Assembly: GCF_021513155.1 (NCBI RefSeq)
Contig: NZ_CP090983.1
Span: 744,001 to 808,000, forward strand
Length of the DNA: 64,000 nt
Source: Jeotgalibaca sp. MA1X17-3
GTDB taxonomy: Bacteria > Bacillota > Bacilli > Lactobacillales > Aerococcaceae
Direction of reading: 5' to 3'
Shown: piece after piece, positions 35,226 through 44,517 of the stretch
How the letters are laid out: each line of letters starts with the position of its first letter
Numbering within the stretch: the first letter of the stretch is position 1
The notes under the pieces: generated by a model
Seen by the model: the letters and a program-made list of their open reading frames with translations, nothing else
Databases searched by the model: none
Told to the model about the DNA's origin: nothing
Made by a program: the position numbers and the translations under genes

Positions 35226-36491
35226 TTAATTATAGATTTGTTTTGAAACAACGAGCATCCGATTAGATGCGTATTCCTTATTTAAATAGTCAAAATAAGT
35301 TCCTGGAGAAATAATTCCATTCATTTTATCAATCCCCGCTCCACCAATTACAAAATCAGCTAGTTTTACGCAGTTAGAACCTAGAACAAAATAAGTCTTA
35401 AATGTTCCTTTTTTAAATTTAAAGAATCGGGTGGGAGCAGCATGATTTAATTTTGCTGAATAGCTATCATCTTTTCCAGTATAAGCTGGAGGATTCCATG
35501 GTACTAGATCTTCTTTTATCAAATCTAAACGACTACGAACGGCTTCTTTTTGAGCATCCGTTAGACGAAGGCCAAATCCAAACAACGTTTTTTGACCTTG
35601 TTCAATAGCAAAAGGAATGTACTTCTCACGTTCAGTAACAAATAAAACCCCATCACCAATCGTATCAAATAATCGTAAACTATCTGCATCGTAATTTCCA
35701 AAAGCGATACAGACACCTTCAAAAAATAAATCAATATGACCAATTGCACCGAATCCTTTTTCTGTAATATGTACAAAAATTTCTAAGTCATATTCGTTGT
35801 TATCTTTCTTTTCTTGATAATCAGGTACATCATCTGTTTTCTGTTCCGGATCTACTTGCAGGAATGAGTTTACATCATTTAGCACGATTCGAGGAAGGAG
35901 TGCCTCAATAAATATAGGTAAAGTAATCCGTATTCTTCGTTTTAGTTTTTGTTTTTCTGAAGGAGGAGTCAGTTCTCTTGCTACATCGCTCAATAAACTT
36001 AATCCGTAAAAAATAAAATAAATAGCAATAACATTCATCACGAAACTAGAATATAAATAAGGAGAAAAAACTAAAAGGACGCCGATTATCAAATAAGCGA
36101 TGGTGAGAAATAACGTTCGATAACGAGATAATACTTTGTTTCGACGTTCGATCGTATAGGTTACAAAATGAATAACGGCAAGAATCATAAAGTAAATCCC
36201 GCAAATAAATCCAAAGATGGAGATAGGTAAGTTTGGATAAAAAAGAATGAGCAAACCCACTGTGATTTCTACAATCGCACGAGAAAGTGGAAGTTGACTT
36301 TCTTTTTTTGTTAGTTTCTTAATGAAAATCCGAAGCAAACTTAAAATTCCTGTAGCAGTCATACTGATCCCAACAAAATTAAAAAGAAGTTGAAGCGCCA
36401 TACTACCGTGTTGGAAAAGTAGAATACCTGAAAAGAGTAAAAAAAGACTCATTAAAAATTCATAAGTTATATTAATTTGTTTGTTGTACAT
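35226..36491 (-). CDS. DUF308 membrane domain fused to a permuted papain-like domain
   Basis: 421 residues from the ATG at 36491 (site AGGAGGC); the longer frame upstream overlaps the divergent SDR promoter. The first 190 residues hold about six membrane segments of the DUF308/HdeD type. The C-terminal 200 residues form a soluble domain with IGHIDLFFEGVCIAFGNYD and, near the end, LGSNCVKLADFVIGGAGID. A His before the Cys, in this order, is the pattern of permuted NlpC/P60-like (YiiX-type) cysteine hydrolases. If so, a membrane stress protein is joined to a hydrolase. The enzyme role is inferred. Confidence 0.65.
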   Translation of the reverse strand: MYNKQINITYEFLMSLFLLFSGILLFQHGSMALQLLFNFVGISMTATGILSLLRIFIKKLTKKESQLPLSRAIVEITVGLLILFYPNLPISIFGFICGIYFMILAVIHFVTYTIERRNKVLSRYRTLFLTIAYLIIGVLLVFSPYLYSSFVMNVIAIYFIFYGLSLLSDVARELTPPSEKQKLKRRIRITLPIFIEALLPRIVLNDVNSFLQVDPEQKTDDVPDYQEKKDNNEYDLEIFVHITEKGFGAIGHIDLFFEGVCIAFGNYDADSLRLFDTIGDGVLFVTEREKYIPFAIEQGQKTLFGFGLRLTDAQKEAVRSRLDLIKEDLVPWNPPAYTGKDDSYSAKLNHAAPTRFFKFKKGTFKTYFVLGSNCVKLADFVIGGAGIDKMNGIISPGTYFDYLNKEYASNRMLVVSKQIYN

Positions 36492-36621
36492 ATAGATGCC
36501 TCCTGTTAAGTGTTTCTTATAAGTAGTATACCATTTAGGAAAGATAATATTGAGTGGAATGCTATGTTTGATCTTTGGAAATGGTATCCTTTCTATATAA
36601 AAGAAAGTAGGGAGATGAAAA

Positions 36622-37464
36622 ATGAAAATTGCAGTAGTAACAGGAGCCAATACCGGTATTGGGTACGAAACAGCATTACAGTTATCAAAAGAAAATTTTC
36701 AAGTCATTATGCTTTGTCGTTCAAAAGAAAGAGGTGAACAAGCACAAAAAGAGATTATTAAAAAGACCAAAAATAAGCAAGTAGAATTAATCGTAGTTGA
36801 TCTTGCTTCTTTAAAAAGTATTCAACAAGCAGCAGAAGAACTGATTAATAAATATTCTGTGATTGATGTGTTAGTAAATAATGCGGGTGTATTTTCTTTA
36901 AAAAAGGAATATACAATAGATGGTTTTGAAAAAATGGTAGGTGTAAACTATATCGGGCATTTTTATTTGACGAAATTATTATTACCTCTTTTAAAAAAAG
37001 CAGAGCAAGCACGTATTGTCGTTGTTTCATCTAATGCATATAAGATGGTTCGTTTTGATTTATCAGATCTTTATCCAGAAAGCCGTTTCTCTATTGCTGG
37101 GAACTATGGACGATCGAAATTGATGACCCTTTTATTTGCGAAAGAACTATCGAAAAGATTAGTAGATACAAGTATTACAGTGAATGTCCTTCATCCAGGA
37201 GCAGTTGCAACAAGTATGGGAGTTAATCGAGAAACGGGGTTTGGGAAAATAGTTTATAAATTTTTAAGGCCTTTTTTTAAAACACCAGAAGAAGGAGCCC
37301 AAACGTCTATATACTTAGCAACAAGCCAAGAAGTAAAGGGAATAACAGGGAAATTTTTTATTGATAGGAAACCAGCTTCAGTAAAAGGACTTGGAAAAGA
37401 TGAAGGATTAGCACATCAACTCTTTAAAGAAACCGATCAGTTAATTGTCGGAAATATAAAATAA
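36622..37464 (+). CDS. Short-chain dehydrogenase/reductase (retinol-dehydrogenase-like)
   Basis: 280 residues. Classical SDR features: cofactor motif TGANTGIGYE, NNAG near residue 89, catalytic Ser in VVSSNAY and the YxxxK motif in NYGRSKLMT. The C-terminal part with LHPGAVATSMG resembles the animal RDH11-14 group, common in bacteria as reductases of unknown substrate. The start follows TAGGGAG. It is divergent from the DUF308 gene, with 130 bases between start codons. Confidence 0.85.
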   Translation: MKIAVVTGANTGIGYETALQLSKENFQVIMLCRSKERGEQAQKEIIKKTKNKQVELIVVDLASLKSIQQAAEELINKYSVIDVLVNNAGVFSLKKEYTIDGFEKMVGVNYIGHFYLTKLLLPLLKKAEQARIVVVSSNAYKMVRFDLSDLYPESRFSIAGNYGRSKLMTLLFAKELSKRLVDTSITVNVLHPGAVATSMGVNRETGFGKIVYKFLRPFFKTPEEGAQTSIYLATSQEVKGITGKFFIDRKPASVKGLGKDEGLAHQLFKETDQLIVGNIK

Positions 37465-37573
37465 TTGGAATACAATAAAGTCTTAGCGGGAAGTAAAGAA
37501 GCGTTGTATCTCCATCCCAAATTGATTATACTTAGTTGAACGATAGAAGTATAATCAAAGGAGAACATTTTTT

Positions 37574-38557
37574 ATGAATGATTATGAAACCTACACAAAA
37601 GAAAAGTTAATAAAAGAATTAGAATCATTAAAGAGGCTCCATAGAGAATTACTACTTACCTTTCAAGAAACTGAAAAATTAGAATTTGGATGGACGGGAA
37701 ACTTAGGACAGTGGTTTTGGGATTTCACAACAAATGAAGTAACCTTTAACCCCTTAAAAGCAACCACACTTGGATATTTAAAAGAAGACTTACCAGAAAA
37801 AGTGCCGTTCCAATTTTTTACTGAAAAAATCCATGAAGATGAATATGAATCAGTGATGGATCAAATGCAAAAACATCTCTCTGGTGAAACCCCTGTATGG
37901 GAAGTGAAATATCGTATTCAAGCAATTGATGGCTCTTGGAAGGTTTATCGAGACCGCGGAAAAGTAACAGAACGTGATGAGAAAGGCAATCCACTCTTCT
38001 TAAAAGGAATTGTCTTTGACGTTACCGAAGAAGAAGCAGAACGAGATCAATTAATGCTTAAAAATACAACGTTAAAAATAAAAATAAAAATCGATTCTTT
38101 AACTTCTTTATATACTCGACCAGCTATTTTATTGGAATTAGGGAAACGAATAAATAAATCAAAAGAAACCAACCAAAGATTTTCTTTAATGTTTTTAAGA
38201 GTGGATACAATCTCTCAATATGAAGAAGGTTTTAGTTCCATAATGAATGATGAAAACCTAAAAGAAATGGGAGATTTGATAGCTTCATCAATTAATAAAG
38301 AGTCTGCTGCAGGACGTTACCGAGATAATATTTTTATGCTCGTGTTGGAACATATATCCCTAGAAGAAGCTGAAGTGTTGTCAGAGACCCTACGTAAAAA
38401 AGCACAGCACTCATTCTTATCAATTTCTAAAAAGTTAGTTGTAAGTGCTGGAATTTCTACTTATTGTCCCACAAAAACAGCAAGTGAACTAATTGAAGAA
38501 ACGGCAGAAAAGCTATTAGCCGCGCAACGACAAGGTGGAAATAAAACAGTAATTTGA
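37574..38557 (+). CDS. PAS domain protein with degenerate GGDEF domain
   Basis: 327 residues: a short coiled coil, a PAS/PAC domain (about 45-155, with GQWFWDFTTNEVTFNP and FLKGIVFDVTEE) and a GGDEF-like domain (about 170-325) opening with DSLTSLYTRPAILLELG. At the signature position the sequence is GRYRDNIFMLVL instead of GG(D/E)EF, so diguanylate cyclase activity is unlikely. It probably acts as a sensor or binds nucleotide without making it. No membrane segment, so the signal is cytoplasmic. The site is CAAAGGAG. Confidence 0.8.
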   Translation: MNDYETYTKEKLIKELESLKRLHRELLLTFQETEKLEFGWTGNLGQWFWDFTTNEVTFNPLKATTLGYLKEDLPEKVPFQFFTEKIHEDEYESVMDQMQKHLSGETPVWEVKYRIQAIDGSWKVYRDRGKVTERDEKGNPLFLKGIVFDVTEEEAERDQLMLKNTTLKIKIKIDSLTSLYTRPAILLELGKRINKSKETNQRFSLMFLRVDTISQYEEGFSSIMNDENLKEMGDLIASSINKESAAGRYRDNIFMLVLEHISLEEAEVLSETLRKKAQHSFLSISKKLVVSAGISTYCPTKTASELIEETAEKLLAAQRQGGNKTVI

Positions 38558-38592
38558 AAGTAGGAAAAGTAGGAAAAGTAGGAAAAGTAGGA
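38557..38592 (+). repeat. Four tandem copies of a 9-base unit
   Basis: AAAGTAGGA is repeated four times without error, beginning within the stop codon of the PAS gene. A short stem (TAGG ... CCTA) followed by six T comes right after and may end transcription. Such perfect short repeats can vary in copy number, but here they lie outside the coding sequence. Confidence 0.8.
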
Positions 38593-38754
38593 TAAAGCCT
38601 ATTTTTTCTGCTTTTTTTATAGAATTAGAATACAGGTAAATAAACATTTTCAATTCTCCAAATCGGTCTGCTTTCCTATCATATTTTGAAGTGCTATGAT
38701 GAAGATGAATGTAAAGGTTTACTTTGTAAAAATAAAAAGAAGGATCTGATATAG

Positions 38755-39507
38755 ATGTTATTAAAAGATAAAGTAGTAATTATAACGGGTGGTGCAGGAG
38801 GAATTGGAGCGGGAATATCTCGTGCGATGGCTACAGCAGGAGCGAATATAGCGATTGTAGATATAAATGAAGAAAGTGGTCAGGCTCTTGTTAAAGAATT
38901 AGAGGATACAGGAGTAAAGGCTATTTTCATGAAAAAAGATATTTCTATAGAAAAAAGTGCCGAAGAAATCAAAGAAATAGTCGTAGAAAAGTTTGGAAAA
39001 ATTGATGTTTTAATCAATAATGCCCATGCATCTCGTCAAGCGAATTTCATGGATACAACTAAGGAAATGTTTGAATTATCCTTTCATACAGGATTTGCAG
39101 CAACAACTTATTTGATGAGAGCCTGTTATGAAGAATTAAAGAAATCTAAAGGTTCGGTAATTAATTTTGCTTCTGGTTCAGCAATGAAGGGCATGGCCAA
39201 ACAAGCCTCTTATGCAGCAGCTAAAGAAGCAATTCGTGGACTTTCTCGTGTTGTTGCAAATGAATGGGCACCGGATGGTATTCGAGTAAATATCATCTCT
39301 CCTATAGCTGAGACAGAAGGAGTAGAAAACTGGAAACAAGACCATCCAGAAGCTTATCAAAGTATGGTGAATGAGATTCCTTTACAACGTTTAGGAGATC
39401 CACAAAAAGATATTGGACAAGTAGCTGCATTTTTAGCCAGTGATATGAGTAGTTATGTAACCGGACAAACAATTATGGTTGATGGCGGATCTATTCAGCT
39501 TTACTAA
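38755..39507 (+). CDS. Short-chain dehydrogenase/reductase (FabG-like)
   Basis: 250 residues, classical SDR length. Cofactor motif TGGAGGIGAGIS, Asp in VDINEESG that favours NAD, NNAHAS in place of NNAG, catalytic Ser in NFASGSAM and YxxxK as SYAAAKEAI. The C-terminus GQTIMVDGGS is typical. Substrate unknown. The site AAGAAGG lies before the ATG. It stands alone, with a terminator downstream. Confidence 0.88.
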   Translation: MLLKDKVVIITGGAGGIGAGISRAMATAGANIAIVDINEESGQALVKELEDTGVKAIFMKKDISIEKSAEEIKEIVVEKFGKIDVLINNAHASRQANFMDTTKEMFELSFHTGFAATTYLMRACYEELKKSKGSVINFASGSAMKGMAKQASYAAAKEAIRGLSRVVANEWAPDGIRVNIISPIAETEGVENWKQDHPEAYQSMVNEIPLQRLGDPQKDIGQVAAFLASDMSSYVTGQTIMVDGGSIQLY

Positions 39508-39596
39508 TTGAAACAAAATTTAAAAGAAGAAGTTGTTGAGAGTTAGTAGGCCTACCTATGAAAAGGTGATTCTTCTCGTATACAAGAGAATAGCTT

Positions 39597-39638
39597 CCAG
39601 AAAGTAGATCCATAAGATCTACTTTTCTGGAGTTTTTT
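39597..39638 (+). terminator. Terminator of the FabG-like gene
   Basis: The arms CCAGAAAGTAGATC and GATCTACTTTTCTGG are followed by AGTTTTTT. Confidence 0.9.
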
Positions 39639-39691
39639 ATTTTAAATAATATGAGCAAAGTTCTTTACAAAATAAGTAGACCGTTGTATGA

Positions 39692-39718
39692 TTGACCAAT
39701 CAACCATTGACTCATCAA
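39692..39718 (+). promoter_or_regulatory. Tandem TTGA-N4-TCAA sites upstream of the MarR gene
   Basis: TTGACCAATCAA (39692-39703) and TTGACTCATCAA (39707-39718) are two short palindromes spaced 15 bases apart, 21 bases before the marR-type start codon. This suits autorepression by a MarR dimer. Confidence 0.5.
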
Positions 39719-39739
39719 GTGTGTGAAAGGAAGCCGAAT

Positions 39740-40144
39740 ATGAACTTAAGAGAGATAAGTAATTTGCTATATCAAATTAAATTAACCAATCAAAAAGCAA
39801 ATACATTATTTGAACAAGAAACAGGGTTTAGTTTAACACGCTATGAAATGTTGATGTTTTTGAAAGAAAAAGGAATTTGTTCTCAAAACCAAATTCAAGT
39901 AGAAATGAAAATTGATGGAGCCGCTATTACTCGTCATTTAAAAATTTTAGAGGAAAACGACTTTGTTCATCGAAATCGGAATGTAGACAATAATAGAGAA
40001 ATTTTTGTTGAATTGTCCGATAAAGCAAAGAATGGACTGGATGCCTGTGAGAAAGAGCATAGGTTGAAAAAAACATTGTTACACCCTTCAATTAGCGATG
40101 AAGAGGCTCATCAATTATTAAATCTACTGAAAAAATTATACTAA
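39740..40144 (+). CDS. MarR-family transcriptional regulator
   Basis: 134 residues from the ATG at 39740 (site AAAGGAAG); the upstream open codons cover the operator sites. Winged-helix core: FSLTRYEMLMFLKEKG, then KIDGAAITRHLKILEENDFV as the recognition helix and wing with NRNVDNNREIFVELS. It precedes a nitroreductase by 27 bases and likely regulates it in response to a small aromatic or quinone-like ligand, a common pairing. The ligand is not known. Confidence 0.9.
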   Translation: MNLREISNLLYQIKLTNQKANTLFEQETGFSLTRYEMLMFLKEKGICSQNQIQVEMKIDGAAITRHLKILEENDFVHRNRNVDNNREIFVELSDKAKNGLDACEKEHRLKKTLLHPSISDEEAHQLLNLLKKLY

Positions 40145-40171
40145 TTATTTAAAAAGAAAGAGGATGTTACA

Positions 40172-40810
40172 ATGACTAGCAAAATAATAAATAATGATTT
40201 CTCAGATATTACATTTGGGAGAAGATCTGTACGTGCGTACGATGAAAATTATAAGATTAGTAAGGAAGAAATGTTAGAAATGATTGCGGAAGCTACAAAA
40301 GCACCTTCTTCAGTAAACTTACAACCATGGCGTTTTGTAATTGCTGAAAGTGATGAAGTAAAAGCAAAACTAAAACCTTTGATCCGTTTTAATACGGTTC
40401 AAAATGATACTTCATCTGCAATGATTTTAATCTTTGGAGATATGCACTGTTATGAATACACAGAAGAAATTTTTGACTCTGCAGTAGAGCAAGGGAAAAT
40501 GCCAGTAGAAGTGAGAGATGCACAAGTATCAGCTATTGTTCCTTATTACAAGAGCTTCACGGAAAAAGAAATGAGTGACATTGTAAAAATTGATTCTAGT
40601 TTAGCTGCGATGCAATTAATGCTAGTAGCCCGTGCACATGGTTATGATACAAATCCAATTGGTGGTTTTGAAGCAGATCAGATAGCTGATGCGGTTGGAA
40701 TTGATAAAGAAAGATACGTACCTGTTATGATTCTATCTATTGGGAAAGCAGCTGGGGAAACGTTCGAATCCGTTCGTTTTGCTCCTGAAAAAATAACTGA
40801 ATTCAAATAG
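40172..40810 (+). CDS. Nitroreductase family protein
   Basis: 212 residues of the FMN-dependent nitroreductase fold. The family opening RRSVRAYDENYKISKEEM, the FMN-binding APSSVNLQPWRF and the later GYDTNPIGGFEADQIADAVG are all present. Such enzymes reduce nitro compounds or quinones with NAD(P)H. Start site AAAGAGG. Co-transcribed with the MarR-type gene, which probably controls it. Confidence 0.9.
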   Translation: MTSKIINNDFSDITFGRRSVRAYDENYKISKEEMLEMIAEATKAPSSVNLQPWRFVIAESDEVKAKLKPLIRFNTVQNDTSSAMILIFGDMHCYEYTEEIFDSAVEQGKMPVEVRDAQVSAIVPYYKSFTEKEMSDIVKIDSSLAAMQLMLVARAHGYDTNPIGGFEADQIADAVGIDKERYVPVMILSIGKAAGETFESVRFAPEKITEFK

Positions 40811-40924
40811 ATTAATAGAAAAACTAGTATGAATATGGTAGTTTTACTGGTAGTAAAAAAATCATCTTGATGAAAGGTGGAATAGCAATTTTAGCGATGC
40901 TATCCTTTCTATTTTAGTTAGTCT

Positions 40925-40962
40925 TAACCACTCCTATTTAAAGGGAGTGGTTATTTTTTTGA
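40925..40962 (+). terminator. Terminator of the MarR-nitroreductase operon
   Basis: The arms TAACCACTCC and GGGAGTGGTTA are followed by seven T. Confidence 0.9.
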
Positions 40963-41036
40963 GATGAATAAATTTTAAAAGAGATATCCAAATCAAAATT
41001 TAAATGTTACTATTTTCACGAGGAGATGAAATAGCT

Positions 41037-41975
41037 ATGCAACAACAGAAAAGTTATTATACATGGAGTGAACATTTAAAAGAAACGTTTGGAGAAAAAG
41101 TTTTTAAAGTAGCGATAGATGGAGGGTTTGATTGTCCAAATCGAGATGGAACGGTGGCACATGGTGGCTGCACATTTTGTAGTGTCTCTGGATCGGGCGA
41201 TTTTGCTCAAAGTAGAGTGGACCCTTTACCTATTCAATTAAGAAAAGGTATAGAGATGATGCATAAAAAATGGCCTAAGAGCACGAAATATATTGCTTAT
41301 TTTCAAAACTTTACAAATACACATGCACCAGTAGATGTTCTTCGACACCGCTTTGAACAAGTAGTAAATGAAGAAGGGGTAGTTGGAATCATGATTGCAA
41401 CTAGACCGGATTGTTTGCCCGATGAAACCATTGAATACCTCAGTGAGTTAAATAAAAGAATGTATGTATGGATTGAGTTGGGTTTACAGACGATACATGA
41501 AGAAACGAGTGAAAAAATTAATCGTGCTCATTCTTATGAAACGTATTTGAAGGCAGTTGAAAAACTGAGAGCTCACAACATCAAGGTCTGTACTCACTTA
41601 ATTAATGGCTTACCGGGAGAAACTCATGAAATGATGTTAGAAAATGTAGAGAGAATGATCGTAGATTCTGATATTCAAGGTGTAAAATTACATTTACTAC
41701 ATCTAATGAAAAACACAAAAATGGTTCGTGATTATGCGCAAGGTAGATTAGAGTTACTTGAAAAAGACCATTATGTAGAATTAATTTGTGATCAACTAGA
41801 AATGATTCCAAAAGAAATTGTGATTCATCGGCTAACAGGCGATGCTCCGCGAGACACATTGATTGGTCCCGAGTGGAGTTTGAAAAAGTGGGAAGTTTTA
41901 AATGCGATCGATGCTGAAATGGAACGAAGAGGCAGTGTACAAGGAATTCATGATATTCGACTCGCTACATTATAG
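41037..41975 (+). CDS. TIGR01212 family radical SAM protein (YtqA/YhcC-like)
   Basis: 312 residues from the ATG at 41037 (site GAGGAGA). The iron-sulfur ligands are Cys33, Cys45 and Cys48 (CPNRDGTVAHGGCTFC), the atypical spacing that defines this family. YFQNFTNTHAP and GLQTIHEETSEKINR are further family blocks. The usual Bacillus arrangement pairs it with a methyltransferase gene, but none follows here. Function in tRNA or other modification is unsettled. Confidence 0.9.
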   Translation: MQQQKSYYTWSEHLKETFGEKVFKVAIDGGFDCPNRDGTVAHGGCTFCSVSGSGDFAQSRVDPLPIQLRKGIEMMHKKWPKSTKYIAYFQNFTNTHAPVDVLRHRFEQVVNEEGVVGIMIATRPDCLPDETIEYLSELNKRMYVWIELGLQTIHEETSEKINRAHSYETYLKAVEKLRAHNIKVCTHLINGLPGETHEMMLENVERMIVDSDIQGVKLHLLHLMKNTKMVRDYAQGRLELLEKDHYVELICDQLEMIPKEIVIHRLTGDAPRDTLIGPEWSLKKWEVLNAIDAEMERRGSVQGIHDIRLATL

Positions 41976-41979
41976 GGAG

Positions 41980-42027
41980 TAACCCTCAACAATAAGACTG
42001 TACGTGTCTGTTTGTTGAGGGTTATTT
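41980..42027 (+). terminator. Terminator of the radical SAM gene
   Basis: The arms TAACCCTCAACAA and TTGTTGAGGGTTA are separated by 19 bases. Only a short T run follows. Confidence 0.7.
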
Positions 42028-42190
42028 CATGTGATAGATTTTAAGTAATCATATCGGATATCGCTCTATAAAAAGACATTATTTGTCATAATACAGTACA
42101 AATACGATATACTATAGATAACATATTGATTTTTTTAAAAGTTAGCGGGCAAATTTTACAGTTATTCTAAATTTGAAAGGAGTAAATAAA

Positions 42191-43155
42191 ATGGGGTTAC
42201 TAGTAGATGGAGAATGGCATGACCAATGGTATGACACCAAAAGTAGTGGAGGACATTTTATCAGGCAAGAGTCACAGTTTCGTAATTGGATTACAAAAGA
42301 TGGAAGTGCGGGTCCCACTGGAAAAGGTGGTTTCAAAGCAGAGCCGAATCGGTATCATCTTTATGTTGCATTCGCATGTCCCTGGGCACATCGAGCACTC
42401 CTTATGCGTAAAATAAAGGGTTTAGAAAACATTATTTCTGTTTCTGTTGTCCATCCTCTCATGGCAGAGAACGGGTGGACGTTTGAACCAGGTGAAGGAG
42501 TGATTGCTGACCCTGTTATCGATGCAAAATACTTATATCAACTATATACACATGTCGAGCCAGAATATAGTGGGCGAGTAACGGTACCTGTTTTATATGA
42601 TTTACAACAAAATCAAATTGTGAATAATGAGTCTTCTGAAATATTAAGAATGTTAAATACAGCATTTGATTCTGTAGGAGCAAAAAAAGAGATTATTATC
42701 CTCAAGCACTTCGCCCAGAAATTGATGCGATCAATGAAAAAATATATCATACCGTCAATAATGGTGTTTATAAAGCTGGCTTTGCAACCGAACAAAGTGT
42801 TTATGAAGAAGAAGTATCTAAATTATTTAAGACCTTAGATGAATTGGAAAGCATCCTAAATGAAAATCGCTTCCTACTAGGAGAAGAAATTACGGAAGCA
42901 GATTGGCGTTTATTTACAACGTTAATCCGTTTTGATAGTGTTTACTATAGTCATTTCAAATGTAATTTAAAGCGCATCGTTGACTATAAAAATCTCTGGA
43001 GGTATACAAGAGAACTATACAACGAAGTAGGAGTTCCGGAAACTGTGAATTTTAAACATATAAAAGAACATTATTTCGGCAGTCATTTGAATATTAATCC
43101 AACTGGAATTGTTCCAATAGGTCCAGAACTGGATTTTAGGTTGGATGAAACATAA
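42191..43155 (+). pseudogene. Glutathionyl-hydroquinone reductase (YqjG/xi-class GST), interrupted by a one-base frameshift
   Basis: The first frame starts at the ATG at 42191 (site AAAGGAGT) and has the xi-class block FACPWAHRALLMRK with catalytic Cys63, HPLMAENGWTF and TVPVLYDLQQNQIVNNESSE. After the A run at 42682-42688 the frame goes wrong. One extra A restores DYYPQALRPEIDAINEKIYH and runs into the second frame ending at 43155 (FLLGEEITEADWRLFTTLIRFD). The joined protein has about 321 residues, full length. These enzymes remove glutathione from glutathionyl-hydroquinones. An assembly error is likely. Confidence 0.87.
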
Positions 43156-43176
43156 ATAAGCGAAAGGTTGTGCAGG

Positions 43177-44469
43177 ATGAGAGTAAAACATTGGTTTGAA
43201 ACCATAAAGAAAAGCATTTGGTTATATCCAGTTTTGTATAGTTTAATGGCAGCTCTACTTGCAGCGGTAGTGGTTCTTTTAGATAATGGTTATATTTTTG
43301 ACCTTCAACCATACCTTCCAGAATTATTTTTAACGAGTGGTAGTTTAGCAAAATCAGTTTTGGGTATTATTTCAAGTGCCTTTATTAATATTACGACGTT
43401 CACCTTTTCAACAACGATGGTCGTTTTAACAATTTATATGAGTGAATTTTCACCACGCGTAGTGGAAAATTTTTTGTCAGATGAACGGACGATGAAGTCA
43501 TTTGGAATTTTTGTAAGTGGTTTTATTTATAGTATTCTTTGTATGTTATTTATTCGAGAAGAGTTTTTAACGAAGCCTATTCTTGCAGGGACTATTGGGG
43601 TTATCTACATTATTTTTGGGTTATTTAACTTTATTTTATTTATTAATAGTGTAGGGAAGCATATCCAAGCAAGTAATTTAATCGATCGTCTCTACGATCG
43701 AGCTGCTGAAGATATTACCGTTTATAAAGAAGAGATTGCTCAGTACAAGAATATTACTAAAAAAGAACTCAAACAACATATGCCTGGGCAACCAATTAAA
43801 AGTAGTGAAAATGGGTATATTCAGCAAATTGATTATAATCAAATGTTGAGAACGGCTAAAAAGTATGGTGTGATTATTCGGTTTAATAATGTGATGGGGC
43901 ATTTCGTAACAAACCAAGTAGTAATCGGAGAGCTTCTCTTTGTTCCAGATGATGTAGATCATAACGAAGTAATGGAAGACATCCAAAATAGTATTTTAGT
44001 AGGAACGCGAAGAACTGAAGAACAAGATTTTCGGTTTTCTATTCAAAAAATAGTCGAAGTAGCAGTAAAATCTTTGTCACCAGGAATTAATGATCCAAAT
44101 ACGGCTATTTTTTGTATCAATAATTTAGGACTTCTTTTAGGTGATTTATCTAATCTGAAAGAAGGATATGTGGTGATGGAAGAGGAAGCCGAAGCCGGTA
44201 AAATATATAGGGAAAGTTATGATATGGACCGAATATTACGTGAAACATTTCTGCAAATTATTCATTATGGAGAAGTGGATGTATACGTGATGATTGCAGT
44301 TATAAAAGCATACCGTCATATAATCAGTGAATCAGATCATATAAGTAATGAGATTATAAAAAAACATGCAAAATATTTATTTGATCGTTTGATGGACGGC
44401 ACATCGGACCCAATGGAAAAAGAGATGTTTCTGGATGCCTATCAAGAAATCATCCAAATAAAGAATTAA
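43177..44469 (+). CDS. DUF2254 family membrane protein
   Basis: 430 residues from the ATG at 43177. Four membrane segments in the first 160 residues (near 15-35, 58-80, 105-125 and 132-155) enclose the conserved SSAFINITTFTFSTTMVVLTIYMS block. A large soluble domain follows with VEVAVKSLSPGINDPNTA, the DUF2254 signature. Function unknown; a role in envelope or ion transport has been suggested for the family only by topology. The ribosome-binding site is weak (AAAGG). Confidence 0.88.
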   Translation: MRVKHWFETIKKSIWLYPVLYSLMAALLAAVVVLLDNGYIFDLQPYLPELFLTSGSLAKSVLGIISSAFINITTFTFSTTMVVLTIYMSEFSPRVVENFLSDERTMKSFGIFVSGFIYSILCMLFIREEFLTKPILAGTIGVIYIIFGLFNFILFINSVGKHIQASNLIDRLYDRAAEDITVYKEEIAQYKNITKKELKQHMPGQPIKSSENGYIQQIDYNQMLRTAKKYGVIIRFNNVMGHFVTNQVVIGELLFVPDDVDHNEVMEDIQNSILVGTRRTEEQDFRFSIQKIVEVAVKSLSPGINDPNTAIFCINNLGLLLGDLSNLKEGYVVMEEEAEAGKIYRESYDMDRILRETFLQIIHYGEVDVYVMIAVIKAYRHIISESDHISNEIIKKHAKYLFDRLMDGTSDPMEKEMFLDAYQEIIQIKN

Positions 44470-44504
44470 AAAAAGACTGTGGGATTTTCCACAGTCTTTT
44501 TTTG
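44470..44504 (+). terminator. Bidirectional terminator
   Basis: The arms GACTGTGG and CCACAGTC are flanked by A-rich and seven-T tracts, and serve the convergent genes on both sides. Confidence 0.9.
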
Positions 44505-44517
44505 TTAAATAGATGTA

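Noticed and set aside
38557..38592. Short tandem repeat as a CRISPR or phase-variation tract
   Set aside because: Four 9-base units without spacers and outside any coding region or promoter.
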